DNA of 64,000 bases from positions 558,001-622,000 of the forward strand of contig NZ_CP069163.1 of assembly GCF_018802765.1 (NCBI RefSeq), in the 5' to 3' direction. The notes under the pieces are model-generated. The model was not told the DNA's origin and did not search any database. It saw only the letters and a program-made list of their open reading frames with translations. The position numbers and the translations under genes are program-made. Below, piece after piece: positions 19,053-27,464 of this stretch; positions within the stretch are counted from its first letter, which is position 1, and the number at the start of each line of letters is the position of its first letter. This DNA is from Paludibacterium sp. B53371. Its GTDB lineage: Bacteria; Pseudomonadota; Gammaproteobacteria; Burkholderiales; Chromobacteriaceae.

Positions 19053-19298
19053 ATGGTAGTCATTCGTTTGGCTCGTGGCGGCTCCAAGAACCGTCCGTTC
19101 TACAACATCGTTGTGACCGATTCCCGCAATCGTCGTGACGGTCGCTTCATCGAGCGCCTGGGTTTCTACAATCCGGTTGCCAACGAGAAGGAAGAACGCG
19201 CACGTTTCACCATGGACCGTGTGAACTACTGGATCGGCGTTGGCGCGCAAGTATCCGATAGCGTTGCCCGTCTGCTGAAAGAACAGGCAGCAGCCTGA
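19053..19298 (+). CDS. rpsP: 30S ribosomal protein S16
   Basis: Ribosomal protein bS16 of 81 residues, beginning [18 protein letters not shown]. It is needed for assembly of the 30S platform. It is the first gene of the classical rpsP-rimM-trmD-rplS operon. The start is at the conserved Met with AAGGA upstream, not at the longer open frame. Confidence 0.98.
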   Translation: MVVIRLARGGSKNRPFYNIVVTDSRNRRDGRFIERLGFYNPVANEKEERARFTMDRVNYWIGVGAQVSDSVARLLKEQAAA

Positions 19299-19333
19299 TC
19301 GATCTTCTGATCCCGAATACGGAAGCAGGGCGC

Positions 19334-19840
19334 ATGCGCGACAACGATCTGGTCATCATGGGTTTTGTGCGCGGCGCCTTTGGCGTGCGTGGCGGTATCA
19401 AGGTGCACGCCGATACCGAATTCGTCGACAGCCTGTTCGATTACCCGGTGTGGTGGTTGGGCAGGAATGGCGACTGGAAGCCGTACAACTTCGTCGACGG
19501 GCAGGTCCAGCCCAAGGCGTTGGTGGCACAGCTGGAAGGGGTGACTGATCGCGATGTGGCCGAGGCCATGCGCGGCATGCAGATCGCCGTTCCCCGCAGT
19601 GAGCTTCCCGAAGCCGAGGAAGATGAGTATTACTGGAACGACCTGATCGGCCTGAAGGTGAACAACCTTGAGGGCGAGTCGTTCGGCAGTGTGACGGAAC
19701 TGATGGAAACCGGTGCCAATGACGTGCTGGTGGTAGATGACGGCCCCAAACGCCGTCTGATCCCGTTTGTAGATGCGGTGATTGACCGTGTCGACCTTGA
19801 GGCAGGCCTCATCGTGGTCGACTGGGGTGCCGACTACTGA
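19334..19840 (+). CDS. rimM: Ribosome maturation factor RimM
   Basis: 16S rRNA processing factor of 168 residues that binds S19 during 30S head maturation. The N-terminal RimM domain begins [19 protein letters not shown], and the C-terminal PRC-barrel includes [12 protein letters not shown] and [10 protein letters not shown]. It is the second gene of the operon, and its stop overlaps the trmD start as TGATG. Confidence 0.97.
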   Translation: MRDNDLVIMGFVRGAFGVRGGIKVHADTEFVDSLFDYPVWWLGRNGDWKPYNFVDGQVQPKALVAQLEGVTDRDVAEAMRGMQIAVPRSELPEAEEDEYYWNDLIGLKVNNLEGESFGSVTELMETGANDVLVVDDGPKRRLIPFVDAVIDRVDLEAGLIVVDWGADY

Positions 19841-20607
19841 TGCAGATCGATGCCATCACGCTGTTCCCGGAGATGTTCGATGCCATTTGCGCCAGCGGGA
19901 TAACCAGTCGCGCTCTGCAGCAGGACATCTGGGGCTTCAAGGCCTGGAATCCGCGTGATTTTACCGACGACAATTACCGTCGCGTCGATGACCGCCCCTA
20001 TGGGGGAGGTCCCGGCATGGTGATGTTGCCGGAACCGCTGGAAATGGCCATCGAGGCCGCGCGTGCCCGTCAGCAGGCGCTGGGTATCGACAGCCATGTG
20101 GTGTATTTGTCGCCACAGGGACGCAGGCTTGACCACGACAAGGTGGTCGAACTGGCCGCGCGTCCCGGCATGATCCTGTTGTGCGGTCGTTATGAAGGGA
20201 TTGACGAGCGCCTGATCGAACGCCAGGTCGATGAAGAAGTCTCCATCGGCGATTATGTCCTGTCCGGTGGCGAGCTGCCGGCCATGGTGCTGGTCGATTC
20301 GGTGGTCCGTCAGTTGCCCGGTGCGCTCAATGATGCGCTGTCGGCGGATGAAGATTCTTTCGCCACCGGCCTGCTCGATTGCCCGCACTACACCCGACCG
20401 GAAGAATACCGGGGCATGCGGGTACCGGACGTCTTGATGTCCGGTAATCATGCCCTGATTGCCGCCTGGCGGCTCAAGCAGGCGCTTGGCAGAACCTGGC
20501 TTCGCCGCCCGGATTTGCTGGCCGCCCGCAAGTTGTCAAAACAGGAGTCTCGGCTGCTGGCTGAGTATCAGCAGGAACAAGCCTCCGTAAAAAATCAGGA
20601 GTTGTAA
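19840..20607 (+). CDS. trmD: tRNA (guanine-N1)-methyltransferase TrmD
   Basis: SPOUT-class enzyme of 255 residues that makes m1G37 in tRNA and so prevents frameshifting. The trefoil-knot SAM site is visible in [14 protein letters not shown] and [25 protein letters not shown] near 50-61 is another TrmD signature. It starts on the last base of the rimM stop and ends 1 nt before rplS. Confidence 0.98.
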   Translation: MQIDAITLFPEMFDAICASGITSRALQQDIWGFKAWNPRDFTDDNYRRVDDRPYGGGPGMVMLPEPLEMAIEAARARQQALGIDSHVVYLSPQGRRLDHDKVVELAARPGMILLCGRYEGIDERLIERQVDEEVSIGDYVLSGGELPAMVLVDSVVRQLPGALNDALSADEDSFATGLLDCPHYTRPEEYRGMRVPDVLMSGNHALIAAWRLKQALGRTWLRRPDLLAARKLSKQESRLLAEYQQEQASVKNQEL

Positions 20608-20608
20608 C

Positions 20609-20977
20609 ATGGATCTGATCCAAATTCTGGAACAAGAAGAAATCGCCCGTCTGGGCAAGACCATCCCGTCCTTCAACCCGGGCGACACCGTTGTCGTTCA
20701 GGTCAAGGTAAAGGAAGGTAACCGTGAGCGTCTGCAGGCTTACGAAGGCGTTGTCATCGCCAAGAAGAACCGCGGTCTGAACAGCTCGTTCATCGTGCGC
20801 AAGATTTCCGCTGGTGAAGGCGTTGAGCGTACCTTCCAGACCTACTCCCCGCTGGTGGCTTCCATTGAAGTGAAGCGCCGTGGTGACGTGCGTCGCGCCA
20901 AGCTGTACTACCTGCGCGGTCGTACCGGCAAGTCCGCACGCATCAAGGAAAAGCTGTCGTTCAAGAAAGAAGCTTGA
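20609..20977 (+). CDS. rplS: 50S ribosomal protein L19
   Basis: Ribosomal protein bL19 of 122 residues, located at the subunit interface. [20 protein letters not shown] and [19 protein letters not shown] are typical. It has a strong CAGGAG ribosome binding site inside the end of trmD and is the last gene of the operon. Confidence 0.98.
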   Translation: MDLIQILEQEEIARLGKTIPSFNPGDTVVVQVKVKEGNRERLQAYEGVVIAKKNRGLNSSFIVRKISAGEGVERTFQTYSPLVASIEVKRRGDVRRAKLYYLRGRTGKSARIKEKLSFKKEA

Positions 20978-21000
20978 TCGACCGGGTTTTCGCTATGATG

Positions 21001-21031
21001 AAGCGCAAGGCTTACGCCTTGCGCTTTTTTT
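21001..21031 (+). terminator. Terminator of the rpsP-rplS operon
   Basis: An 11-bp perfect stem (AAGCGCAAGGC / GCCTTGCGCTT) with loop TTAC and a T run, 23 nt after the rplS stop. Confidence 0.93.
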
Positions 21032-21065
21032 CTGCCTGTCGTCTGGACATCACAAGGACTGGCAC

Positions 21066-21533
21066 ATGAATGAGTCGGTGGTGATCACGGTACCCTTCGG
21101 TTGTCTCGCGATCGAGACGTACGAAGACCGCCTGGCAAGTATCCGTTTTCTGCCGGGCGATCATCCCTTGTCGGCGCCGCAGCGCGGCGGGCTGGCGGAA
21201 GAGGCCGTGCGTCAGGTGCAGGCCTGGCTGGTGGATCCGCACTTTGTCTTCTCCCTGCCTTTCCTGCTCCAGGGCAGTGATTTTCAGCGGCGCGTCTGGC
21301 AGCGCATTGCCGCGATCCCGCTGGCGCAGACCTTGAGTTATGGTGCCCTGGCGCAAGAACTGGGCAGTGTGGCCCGTGCCGTCGGCGGTGCCTGTGGCCG
21401 TAATCCGCTGCCGCTGGTCATTCCCTGTCACCGGGTGGTCGCGGCAAGCGGCAGCGGGGGCTTCAATCAGTCGGCGGGACGGGAGACGGTCAGTATCAAG
21501 GAGTGGTTGCTCGCTCATGAACGACGTGCTTGA
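21066..21533 (+). CDS. ogt: Methylated-DNA-protein cysteine methyltransferase
   Basis: Suicidal repair protein of 155 residues that removes alkyl groups from O6-alkylguanine. The acceptor C121 lies in LVIPCHRVV, with GSGGF following and the DNA-binding helix VARAVGGACGRNP before it. There is no Ada regulatory domain, so it is of the Ogt/MGMT class. I set the start at MNESVVITVPFG. It overlaps the start of xerD by 17 nt, so the two are probably cotranscribed. Confidence 0.92.
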   Translation: MNESVVITVPFGCLAIETYEDRLASIRFLPGDHPLSAPQRGGLAEEAVRQVQAWLVDPHFVFSLPFLLQGSDFQRRVWQRIAAIPLAQTLSYGALAQELGSVARAVGGACGRNPLPLVIPCHRVVAASGSGGFNQSAGRETVSIKEWLLAHERRA

Positions 21534-22404
21534 TGTACTCGATACCTTTCTGGACCATCTCTGGCTCAGCGATGGTCTGTCGCGCAACACCCTGGCGGCC
21601 TACCGGCGCGACCTGAACAAGCTGGCGCTCAGGCTGGAGCAGGTGGGCGGCAATCTGGTCACGGCCGATGGCCAGGCCCTGGCTTCGGCCTTGCTGTTGT
21701 GCGCTGATCAGGAGAAACCGGCGACGCGCGCCAGACTGCTCAGTGCCGCCAAGCGTTTCTATCAATACCTGCAGCAGAACGGCATGCGCGGCGATGATCC
21801 CGTGGCTCGCATGGCGACCCCCAAGCAGGGTCTGCGTCTGCCCAAGACCCTGTCCGAGGCCCATGTCGAGGCCTTGCTGGCGGCACCGGATACCGGCACC
21901 CTGCTTGGACTGCGTGACCGCTGCCTGTTTGAAGTGCTCTATGCCACCGGCCTGCGGGTTTCGGAGCTGGTCGGGCTGACGCTGCAGCAGATCGATCTGG
22001 TCAGCGGGGTGCTCAAGACGGTCGGGAAGGGGAACAAAGAGCGACTGGTGCCGCTGGGGGAAATCGCCGTGGAGTGGCTGCAGCGCTATCTGAGCGAGGC
22101 GCGTCCCCATCTGCTGTCCGGCGTGCAATGCGACGCGGTCTTTATCACCCGTCTCAAGGGGCCGATGACCCGTCAGATGGCCTGGTACCTGATCGTGCGC
22201 TATGCCGAGCGCCAGGGCTTGCCAAAGCTGAGCCCGCATACGTTGCGCCATGCCTTTGCCACGCATCTGGTCAACCACGGTGCCGACTTGCGCGTGGTGC
22301 AACTGCTGCTGGGTCATGCGGACATCTCCTCCACCCAGATCTATACCCATGTGGCGCGCGAGCGGCTCAGGCAACTGCATGCCGAGCACCATCCCCGCGG
22401 CTGA
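21517..22404 (+). CDS. xerD: Tyrosine recombinase XerD
   Basis: Site-specific recombinase of 295 residues that, with XerC, resolves chromosome dimers at dif. The N-terminal SAM-like domain covers about residues 1-90. The catalytic set is complete: R147 (TGLRVSE), K171 (GKGNKE), H241 and R244 (HTLRHAFATH), H267 (LGHADI) and nucleophile Y276 (IYTHV). XerD rather than XerC is supported by LSPHTLRHAFATHLVNHGADL and the lack of linked dapF/xerC genes. It is not a phage integrase: there is no att-like repeat or mobile cargo nearby. Confidence 0.93.
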   Translation: MNDVLDVLDTFLDHLWLSDGLSRNTLAAYRRDLNKLALRLEQVGGNLVTADGQALASALLLCADQEKPATRARLLSAAKRFYQYLQQNGMRGDDPVARMATPKQGLRLPKTLSEAHVEALLAAPDTGTLLGLRDRCLFEVLYATGLRVSELVGLTLQQIDLVSGVLKTVGKGNKERLVPLGEIAVEWLQRYLSEARPHLLSGVQCDAVFITRLKGPMTRQMAWYLIVRYAERQGLPKLSPHTLRHAFATHLVNHGADLRVVQLLLGHADISSTQIYTHVARERLRQLHAEHHPRG

Positions 22405-22414
22405 GACAAGACAT

Positions 22415-22445
22415 GAAAAAGCCGGTGGCGAATGCCACCGGCTTT
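22415..22445. terminator. Bidirectional terminator between xerD and clpA
   Basis: A 12-bp perfect stem (AAAGCCGGTGGC / GCCACCGGCTTT) with loop GAAT. The minus-strand reading continues with T residues and fits clpA best; the plus-strand reading also serves xerD. Confidence 0.85.
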
Positions 22446-22463
22446 CAGTTGGCTGCGGACTGC

Positions 22464-24740
22464 TTACAGCGCCTCGGCCAGCTTCTCTTCCTTGAATTGC
22501 AGTTCGACCTTGCCTTCTTCGTTGACGCTGACCGTCACCTCGCCACCATCGGCCAGTCGGCCGAACAGCAATTCGTCGGCCAGCGCCTTGCGGATGGTGT
22601 CCTGGATCAGGCGGGCCATCGGGCGGGCGCCCATCTGCGGGTCGAAGCCATGCTTGGCCAGGTAGCTGCGCAGCTCGTCGGTGAAGTGGATCTCGACGTG
22701 CTTGTCGGCCAGCTGGTGTTCCAGCTGCATCAGGAACTTGTCCACCACCTGCAGGATGATCTGCTCGTCCAGCGTGCTGAACGAGATGATGGCATCCAGC
22801 CGGTTGCGGAACTCGGGACTGAACAGCCGCTTGATGTCGGCCATCTCGTCGCCGAGGGCGCGTTCGTTGGTAAAGCCCATGGTCGGCTTGGACAACGATT
22901 CTGCCCCGGCATTGGTGGTCAGAATCAGGATCACGTTGCGGAAATCCGCTTTGCGACCGTTGTTGTCAGTCAGCGTGCCATGGTCCATCACCTGCAGCAG
23001 CACGTTGTAGATGTCCGGATGCGCCTTCTCAATTTCATCCAGCAGCAACACCGAATAGGGGTGCTTGGTGATCGATTCGGTCAGCTGTCCGCCCTGTTCG
23101 AAGCCGACATATCCCGGCGGCGCGCCGATCAGTCTTGAAACGGCATGACGCTCCATGTATTCGGACATGTCGAAGCGCACCAGCTCGACGCCGAGCGCAT
23201 AGGCCAGCTGGCGGGCCACTTCCGTCTTGCCGACCCCGGTCGGACCGGAGAACAGGAAGGAACCGATCGGCTTTTGCGGATTGCCCAGGCCGGAACGCGA
23301 CATCTTGATGGCGGTGGCCAGGGCTTCGATGGCCTTGTCCTGACCGAACACCACGTTCTTGAGGTCGCGGTCCAGGTTACGCAGCACGTTCTTGTCGCTG
23401 CTCGACACCGTCTTGGCCGGGATGCGGGCAATCTTGGCCACGATTTCCTCGATCTCGGACTTGTTGATGACCTTCTTCTGGCGCGACTTGGGCAGGATCT
23501 TCTGCGCAGCCCCGGCCTCGTCGATCACGTCAATCGCCTTGTCCGGCAGATGGCGGTCATTGATGTAGCGTGCCGACAGCTCTGCTGCCGTGGCCAGCGC
23601 ACCGGCGGTATAGCGAACGCCGTGATGCGACTCGAAGCGCGACTTCAGTCCCTTGAGAATTTCCACCGTCTGCTCGACCGTCGGCTCGGCAATGTCGATC
23701 TTCTGGAAACGACGCGACAGGGCGTTGTCCTTCTCGAAGATGCCGCGGAACTCGTTGTAGGTGGTGGCCCCGATGCACCGCAGATTCCCGTTGGACAGTG
23801 CCGGCTTGAGCAGGTTGGACGCATCCAGCGTGCCACCGGAGGCCGCGCCCGCACCGATCAGGGTGTGGATTTCGTCAATGAACAGGATGGCATGCGGATC
23901 ATCCGTCAGCTGCTTGATGACCGCCTTGAGCCGCTGCTCGAAGTCACCACGATACTTGGTGCCGGCCAGCAGGGCGCCCATGTCCAGCGCGTAGACCGTG
24001 GCGCCTTCCAGTACCTCCGGGACCTCCTTGTTGACGATACGGCGTGCCAGCCCCTCGGCGATGGCGGTTTTGCCCACACCGGCCTCACCGACCAGCAAGG
24101 GGTTGTTCTTGCGGCGACGGCACAGGGTCTGCACCGTACGTTCCAGTTCCTGTTCGCGCCCGATCAGCGGGTCGATCTTGCCGTCGCGCGCCAGGGCATT
24201 GAGGTTCAGGGTGTAGTTTTCCAGCGCCCCGCCCGCGGACGGAGACTGCTCTTCACCATCGGCCTCGCTGCCTTCACTGCGCGACTCGGACGGCTGTTGC
24301 TGCGAGCGCTGCTTGGTGATGCCGTGGGAAATGAAATTCACCACGTCCAGACGGGAAATGCCCTGCTGGTGCAGGTAGTACACCGCATGCGAATCCTTTT
24401 CGCCAAAAATGGCGACCAGGATATTCGCGCCGGTGACTTCCTTCTTGCCGGACGACTGGACATGCAGGATCGCGCGCTGAATCACGCGCTGAAAACCGAG
24501 GGTCGGCTGGGTTTCCACTTCGGATTCGCCAGGGACGGTCGGGGTATGTTCATCGATGAAATCAGTCAGCTGTTTCTTCAGCTGATCCAGATTGGCACCG
24601 CACGCTCGCAAAACATCCGCGGCGGACGGGTTGTCAATCATGGCCAGCAGCAGGTGTTCGACGCTGATGAATTCATGCCGCTTGCGTCTGGCATCCATAA
24701 ACGCCATATGCAGGCTCACTTCAAGCTCTTGGGCAATCAT
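22464..24740 (-). CDS. clpA: ClpA, ATPase subunit of the Clp protease
   Basis: AAA+ unfoldase of 758 residues, the same length as E. coli ClpA. The N-domain (about 1-145) binds ClpS. Two AAA modules follow, with Walker [10 protein letters not shown] near 215 and GPTGVGKTE near 495, and [14 protein letters not shown] as the Walker B of the first module. It feeds substrates to ClpP. I set the start at [12 protein letters not shown], which overlaps the clpS stop by one base (TGATG). Confidence 0.97.
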   Translation of the reverse strand: MIAQELEVSLHMAFMDARRKRHEFISVEHLLLAMIDNPSAADVLRACGANLDQLKKQLTDFIDEHTPTVPGESEVETQPTLGFQRVIQRAILHVQSSGKKEVTGANILVAIFGEKDSHAVYYLHQQGISRLDVVNFISHGITKQRSQQQPSESRSEGSEADGEEQSPSAGGALENYTLNLNALARDGKIDPLIGREQELERTVQTLCRRRKNNPLLVGEAGVGKTAIAEGLARRIVNKEVPEVLEGATVYALDMGALLAGTKYRGDFEQRLKAVIKQLTDDPHAILFIDEIHTLIGAGAASGGTLDASNLLKPALSNGNLRCIGATTYNEFRGIFEKDNALSRRFQKIDIAEPTVEQTVEILKGLKSRFESHHGVRYTAGALATAAELSARYINDRHLPDKAIDVIDEAGAAQKILPKSRQKKVINKSEIEEIVAKIARIPAKTVSSSDKNVLRNLDRDLKNVVFGQDKAIEALATAIKMSRSGLGNPQKPIGSFLFSGPTGVGKTEVARQLAYALGVELVRFDMSEYMERHAVSRLIGAPPGYVGFEQGGQLTESITKHPYSVLLLDEIEKAHPDIYNVLLQVMDHGTLTDNNGRKADFRNVILILTTNAGAESLSKPTMGFTNERALGDEMADIKRLFSPEFRNRLDAIISFSTLDEQIILQVVDKFLMQLEHQLADKHVEIHFTDELRSYLAKHGFDPQMGARPMARLIQDTIRKALADELLFGRLADGGEVTVSVNEEGKVELQFKEEKLAEAL

Positions 24741-25048
24741 CAGTTTTCCTCCATCACGCATTGGAGCGGATGCTGATGCACTTTCGCGAAGTGCAACACC
24801 TGCTCAACCTTTGTTGCAGCCACATCTTTGGTATAAATGCCACACACGCCGTGGCCCTGCGTATGTACCTGAAGCATGATCACGGTCGCCTGCTCGCGAT
24901 CCTTGTGAAAGAAGCGCTGCAGAATCTGTACGACAAAATCCATGGGTGTGTAATCGTCATTCAATAACAACACCTTATACATGGGTGGCGGGGTAGTGCG
25001 CACTGTTGATGCCAGGTTCTCGGCATCTTCCTTGTACTGCGTAGACAT
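24740..25048 (-). CDS. clpS: ClpS, N-end rule adaptor for ClpA
   Basis: Adaptor of 102 residues that presents N-degron proteins to ClpA. The conserved core [20 protein letters not shown] binds the N-terminal residue, and [20 protein letters not shown] is typical. I use the ATG at 25048; a TTG five codons upstream is less likely. It is translationally coupled to clpA and divergent from a cold-shock gene, as in the enterobacterial cspD-clpS-clpA arrangement. Confidence 0.95.
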   Translation of the reverse strand: MSTQYKEDAENLASTVRTTPPPMYKVLLLNDDYTPMDFVVQILQRFFHKDREQATVIMLQVHTQGHGVCGIYTKDVAATKVEQVLHFAKVHQHPLQCVMEEN

Positions 25049-25134
25049 GTCGGCTTTCGGCAAAATCGCTGCTTACTACAATTTTGGTTCCAGTATTAAT
25101 TTTTTCAAGTGCATTCAATTCGATTACTTATGAC

Positions 25135-25163
25135 TTGACGCTGTGGCAATGGTTGCGTAGAAA
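25135..25163 (+). promoter_or_regulatory. Promoter of the cold-shock gene
   Basis: TTGACG (25135-25140), a 17-bp spacer and TAGAAA (25158-25163). It predicts a 5' leader of about 85 nt before the start codon at 25256, long enough for structure-based control as in other cold-shock mRNAs. Confidence 0.5.
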
Positions 25164-25255
25164 TGCACTCAGGTGCTTGGCTTAATTGAAATCTATGCGA
25201 ATTAGTTAAGCTTTTGTTGTTCGGCCTCACCAGCCTGTTTATGCAAGGAAGTGAA

Positions 25256-25459
25256 ATGGCAACTGGTATCGTCAAATGGTTCAACGACGCTAAGGGCTTC
25301 GGCTTTATTACCCCGGATGAGGGTGGTGAAGATCTGTTCGCCCACTTCTCGGCCATCAACATGCAAGGCTTCAAGTCCCTGAAGGAAGGGCAACGTGTAA
25401 GCTTTGACATCGTCAATGGTCCGAAAGGCAAGCAAGCGTCGAACATCCAGACTGCTTAA
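25256..25459 (+). CDS. CspA-family cold-shock protein
   Basis: Single cold-shock domain of 67 residues that binds RNA or single-stranded DNA. RNP1 KGFGFITP and RNP2 DLFAHFSAI are intact. A good AAGGAAGTGA ribosome binding site precedes MATGIVKWF. Its position divergent from clpS-clpA matches cspD of enterobacteria, but that name is not certain from sequence alone. It is followed by a terminator. Confidence 0.95.
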   Translation: MATGIVKWFNDAKGFGFITPDEGGEDLFAHFSAINMQGFKSLKEGQRVSFDIVNGPKGKQASNIQTA

Positions 25460-25512
25460 CCTCGTTACAGGTTTAGGGAGGGTCGACCTCAATCGACCAC
25501 TGGATCTAGATG

Positions 25513-25535
25513 AACCCGCCACAAGCGGGTTTTTT
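25513..25535 (+). terminator. Terminator of the cold-shock gene
   Basis: A 7-bp stem (AACCCGC / GCGGGTT), loop CACAA, then a T run, about 55 nt after the stop. Confidence 0.85.
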
Positions 25536-25920
25536 CTTGCCCGAAAAGTTTGTTCCAGATCAAGTCCATCCGCATTTGTTTTTCAGCCCATACCTCATAT
25601 CCCCTTTGAATTTTCAATGCCCTATAGATGGCGCCCCCACTTGCCAGAACCCTCTTTCGATCCCTGTAAAGACGTCATGGTTGCTTTTGTCATATTTGTA
25701 AAAACAAAAAATCTTCAATAAAACAATGATTTGTCTTGTGTTGTTGCGCTGCAAGAGCGAATGGCAAAAGAGGTTCTTGGCTTTGGCTAATGCAGGCAGG
25801 CAGTGAGAAAGGGGCGTTTGCCCGGGTAAGTTTCGCTTAATTAGAGATTCATTATTAGTTAATTTTTTGTTATTCGGACTAGTCCTACACTTGCCTCGTG
25901 CTCAAGTAAGCACTCCTCGA
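25536..25920. other. AT-rich intergenic region upstream of cadBA
   Basis: About 385 nt without a convincing gene, clearly richer in A and T than the surroundings. It holds a perfect 10-bp palindrome GGACTAGTCC at 25876-25885 in an AT-rich tract. Two hairpins that exclude each other follow: ACTTG with CAAGT (25889-25893 and 25903-25907) and GTGCT with AGCAC (25898-25902 and 25909-25913). This is the expected place for the cadBA promoter and its regulator sites, but I cannot assign a confident -35/-10 pair. Confidence 0.5.
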
Positions 25921-26058
25921 ATGAAAAGCAAACATACAGGTCGACCGCAGCAAGGCCAGGCCAGTATCCGCAGCTTGATCTCTTTCGTGAGAAACACAGA
26001 AAAGGCAACAGACCAGGTCATCCCGCCGGGAACCGGTACTGACAAGCCTAAACCCTGA
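25921..26058 (+). CDS. Possible short ORF in the cadB leader
   Basis: An ATG-initiated frame of 45 codons ending 14 nt before cadB. The product would begin MKSKHTGRPQQGQ and be basic and Pro/Gly-rich, without a recognisable family. It is not unusually rich in lysine and has no clear ribosome binding site, so a classical lysine attenuator is not supported. It may be untranslated leader. Confidence 0.2.
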   Translation: MKSKHTGRPQQGQASIRSLISFVRNTEKATDQVIPPGTGTDKPKP

Positions 26059-26072
26059 GGTACTTGAAGACT

Positions 26073-27392
26073 ATGACTACGACACCTAAGAAAATCGGTT
26101 TGCTCGCCTGCATCGGCGTGGTCGCCGGCAACATGATGGGCAGCGGTATCGCTCTCTTGCCAGCCAACCTGGCTCGCATTGGCTCGGTATCTATTCTGAG
26201 CTGGATTATTTGTATGTTTGGCGCCATGTGCCTGGCGTATGTCTATGCCCGCCTGGGCACGGTCAACCCGCAACAGGGTGGTCCGATCGCTTACGCCGGT
26301 GAAGTGTCGCCGGCCTTCGGTTTCCAGACCGGCGTGCTGTACTACCACGCCAACTGGATCGGCAACCTGGCCATCGCCATTACCGGTGTTGCCTACATGT
26401 CGACCTTCTTCCCGATCCTGAACCAACCGTGGCCGGCAACGATCGCCTCGGTGGCCATCGTCTGGATCTTCACTTTCGTCAACCTGATGGGTGGTGCCTG
26501 GGTCAGCCGTCTGACCTCGTTCGGCCTGATCCTGATCCTGATCCCGGTCGTTCTGACCGCGACCGTGGGCTGGGGCTGGTTTGATGCGCACACCTACATG
26601 GCCAACTGGAACACCTCGGGCAAGACCGATGGCTCCGCCATGGTCAGCGCTGTGATCCTGTGCCTGTGGGCCTTCGTTGGTGTCGAGTCCGCTTCCGTGT
26701 CCACCGGTCTGGTCGACAATCCGAAGCGTACCGTGCCGCTGGCTACCATGCTGGGTACCGGTCTGGCCGGCCTGGTGTACATCTCCTCGACCCAAGCCAT
26801 CAGCGGCATGTTCCCGGCCAAGGAAATGGCTGCTGCAGGTGCGCCGTTCGCGCTGGCTACCAGCCACATGTTCGGTAGCTGGGCTGCACCGCTGGTTTCG
26901 CTGTTTGCGGCTTTCGCCTGCTTCACCTCGCTGGGTTCCTGGATGATGCTGGTAGGCGAAGCTGGTCGTCGTGCTGCCAATGACGGCAACTTCCCGGCCA
27001 TCTACGGCAAGACCGACAAGCATGGCGTGGCCCGTTTCGGTCTGCTGCTGGCTTCGATCAAGATGACTGTCCTGCTGATTCTGCTGAACCTGTTCGCTGG
27101 TTCGGGCAATGCTTCCGGTCTGTTCAATCAGCTGACCTCGATCGCCGTGCTGCTGACCCTGCTGCCGTACTTCTACAGCTGCATCAACCTGATCCGTTTC
27201 GAAGGCATGACCACCAAGAGTGCTGTCAGCCTGGTGGCCTGCGTGGTCGGTAGCGGTTTCTGCATGGTCGGTCTGGCCGGTGCGGATGCTACCCCGCTGA
27301 TGGGCACCTTCATTGTTTCGCTGATCATCCTGATGTTCTACGCCCGCAAGATGGGTGCCCGTCAGGCTGCCGGCGCCGCGATCGACGCCTGA
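26073..27392 (+). CDS. cadB: Lysine:cadaverine antiporter CadB
   Basis: APC-family antiporter of 439 residues with about 12 membrane helices. It exchanges external lysine for cadaverine made by CadA. The protein is close to E. coli CadB throughout as I recall it: KKIGLLACIGVVAGNMMGSG at the start, NPQQGGPIAYAGE, FQTGVLYYHANWIGNLAI, FVGVESASVSTG and PYFYSCINLIRFEG. I use the ATG at 26073; a TTG three codons upstream is in frame. cadA follows 72 nt later. The codon set is narrow, as in highly expressed genes. Confidence 0.95.
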   Translation: MTTTPKKIGLLACIGVVAGNMMGSGIALLPANLARIGSVSILSWIICMFGAMCLAYVYARLGTVNPQQGGPIAYAGEVSPAFGFQTGVLYYHANWIGNLAIAITGVAYMSTFFPILNQPWPATIASVAIVWIFTFVNLMGGAWVSRLTSFGLILILIPVVLTATVGWGWFDAHTYMANWNTSGKTDGSAMVSAVILCLWAFVGVESASVSTGLVDNPKRTVPLATMLGTGLAGLVYISSTQAISGMFPAKEMAAAGAPFALATSHMFGSWAAPLVSLFAAFACFTSLGSWMMLVGEAGRRAANDGNFPAIYGKTDKHGVARFGLLLASIKMTVLLILLNLFAGSGNASGLFNQLTSIAVLLTLLPYFYSCINLIRFEGMTTKSAVSLVACVVGSGFCMVGLAGADATPLMGTFIVSLIILMFYARKMGARQAAGAAIDA

Positions 27393-27464
27393 TCCGGCAA
27401 AGAATCTGTCGCCAGCCGGAGGGCTCCGGCTGGTGGCTGTAAACCCCAAGAAAGGGAAGTTTCT

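Noticed and set aside
16145-19087. Open frame of 980 codons antisense to the PatZ-type gene
   Set aside because: A shadow of a GC-rich gene; it also runs across the rpsP promoter. The product is rich in His, Arg and Gln with no recognisable motif.
21517-22404. XerD as an integrase of a genomic island
   Set aside because: Sequence is that of housekeeping XerD, and no tRNA, att repeat or cargo genes adjoin it.
23145-24776. Long plus-strand frame across clpA
   Set aside because: Antisense to the conserved AAA+ gene; typical GC-bias shadow.
25921-26058. Lysine-sensing leader peptide for cadB
   Set aside because: Only a few scattered lysines, no run of them, and no terminator hairpin after the frame; kept only as a weak short ORF.
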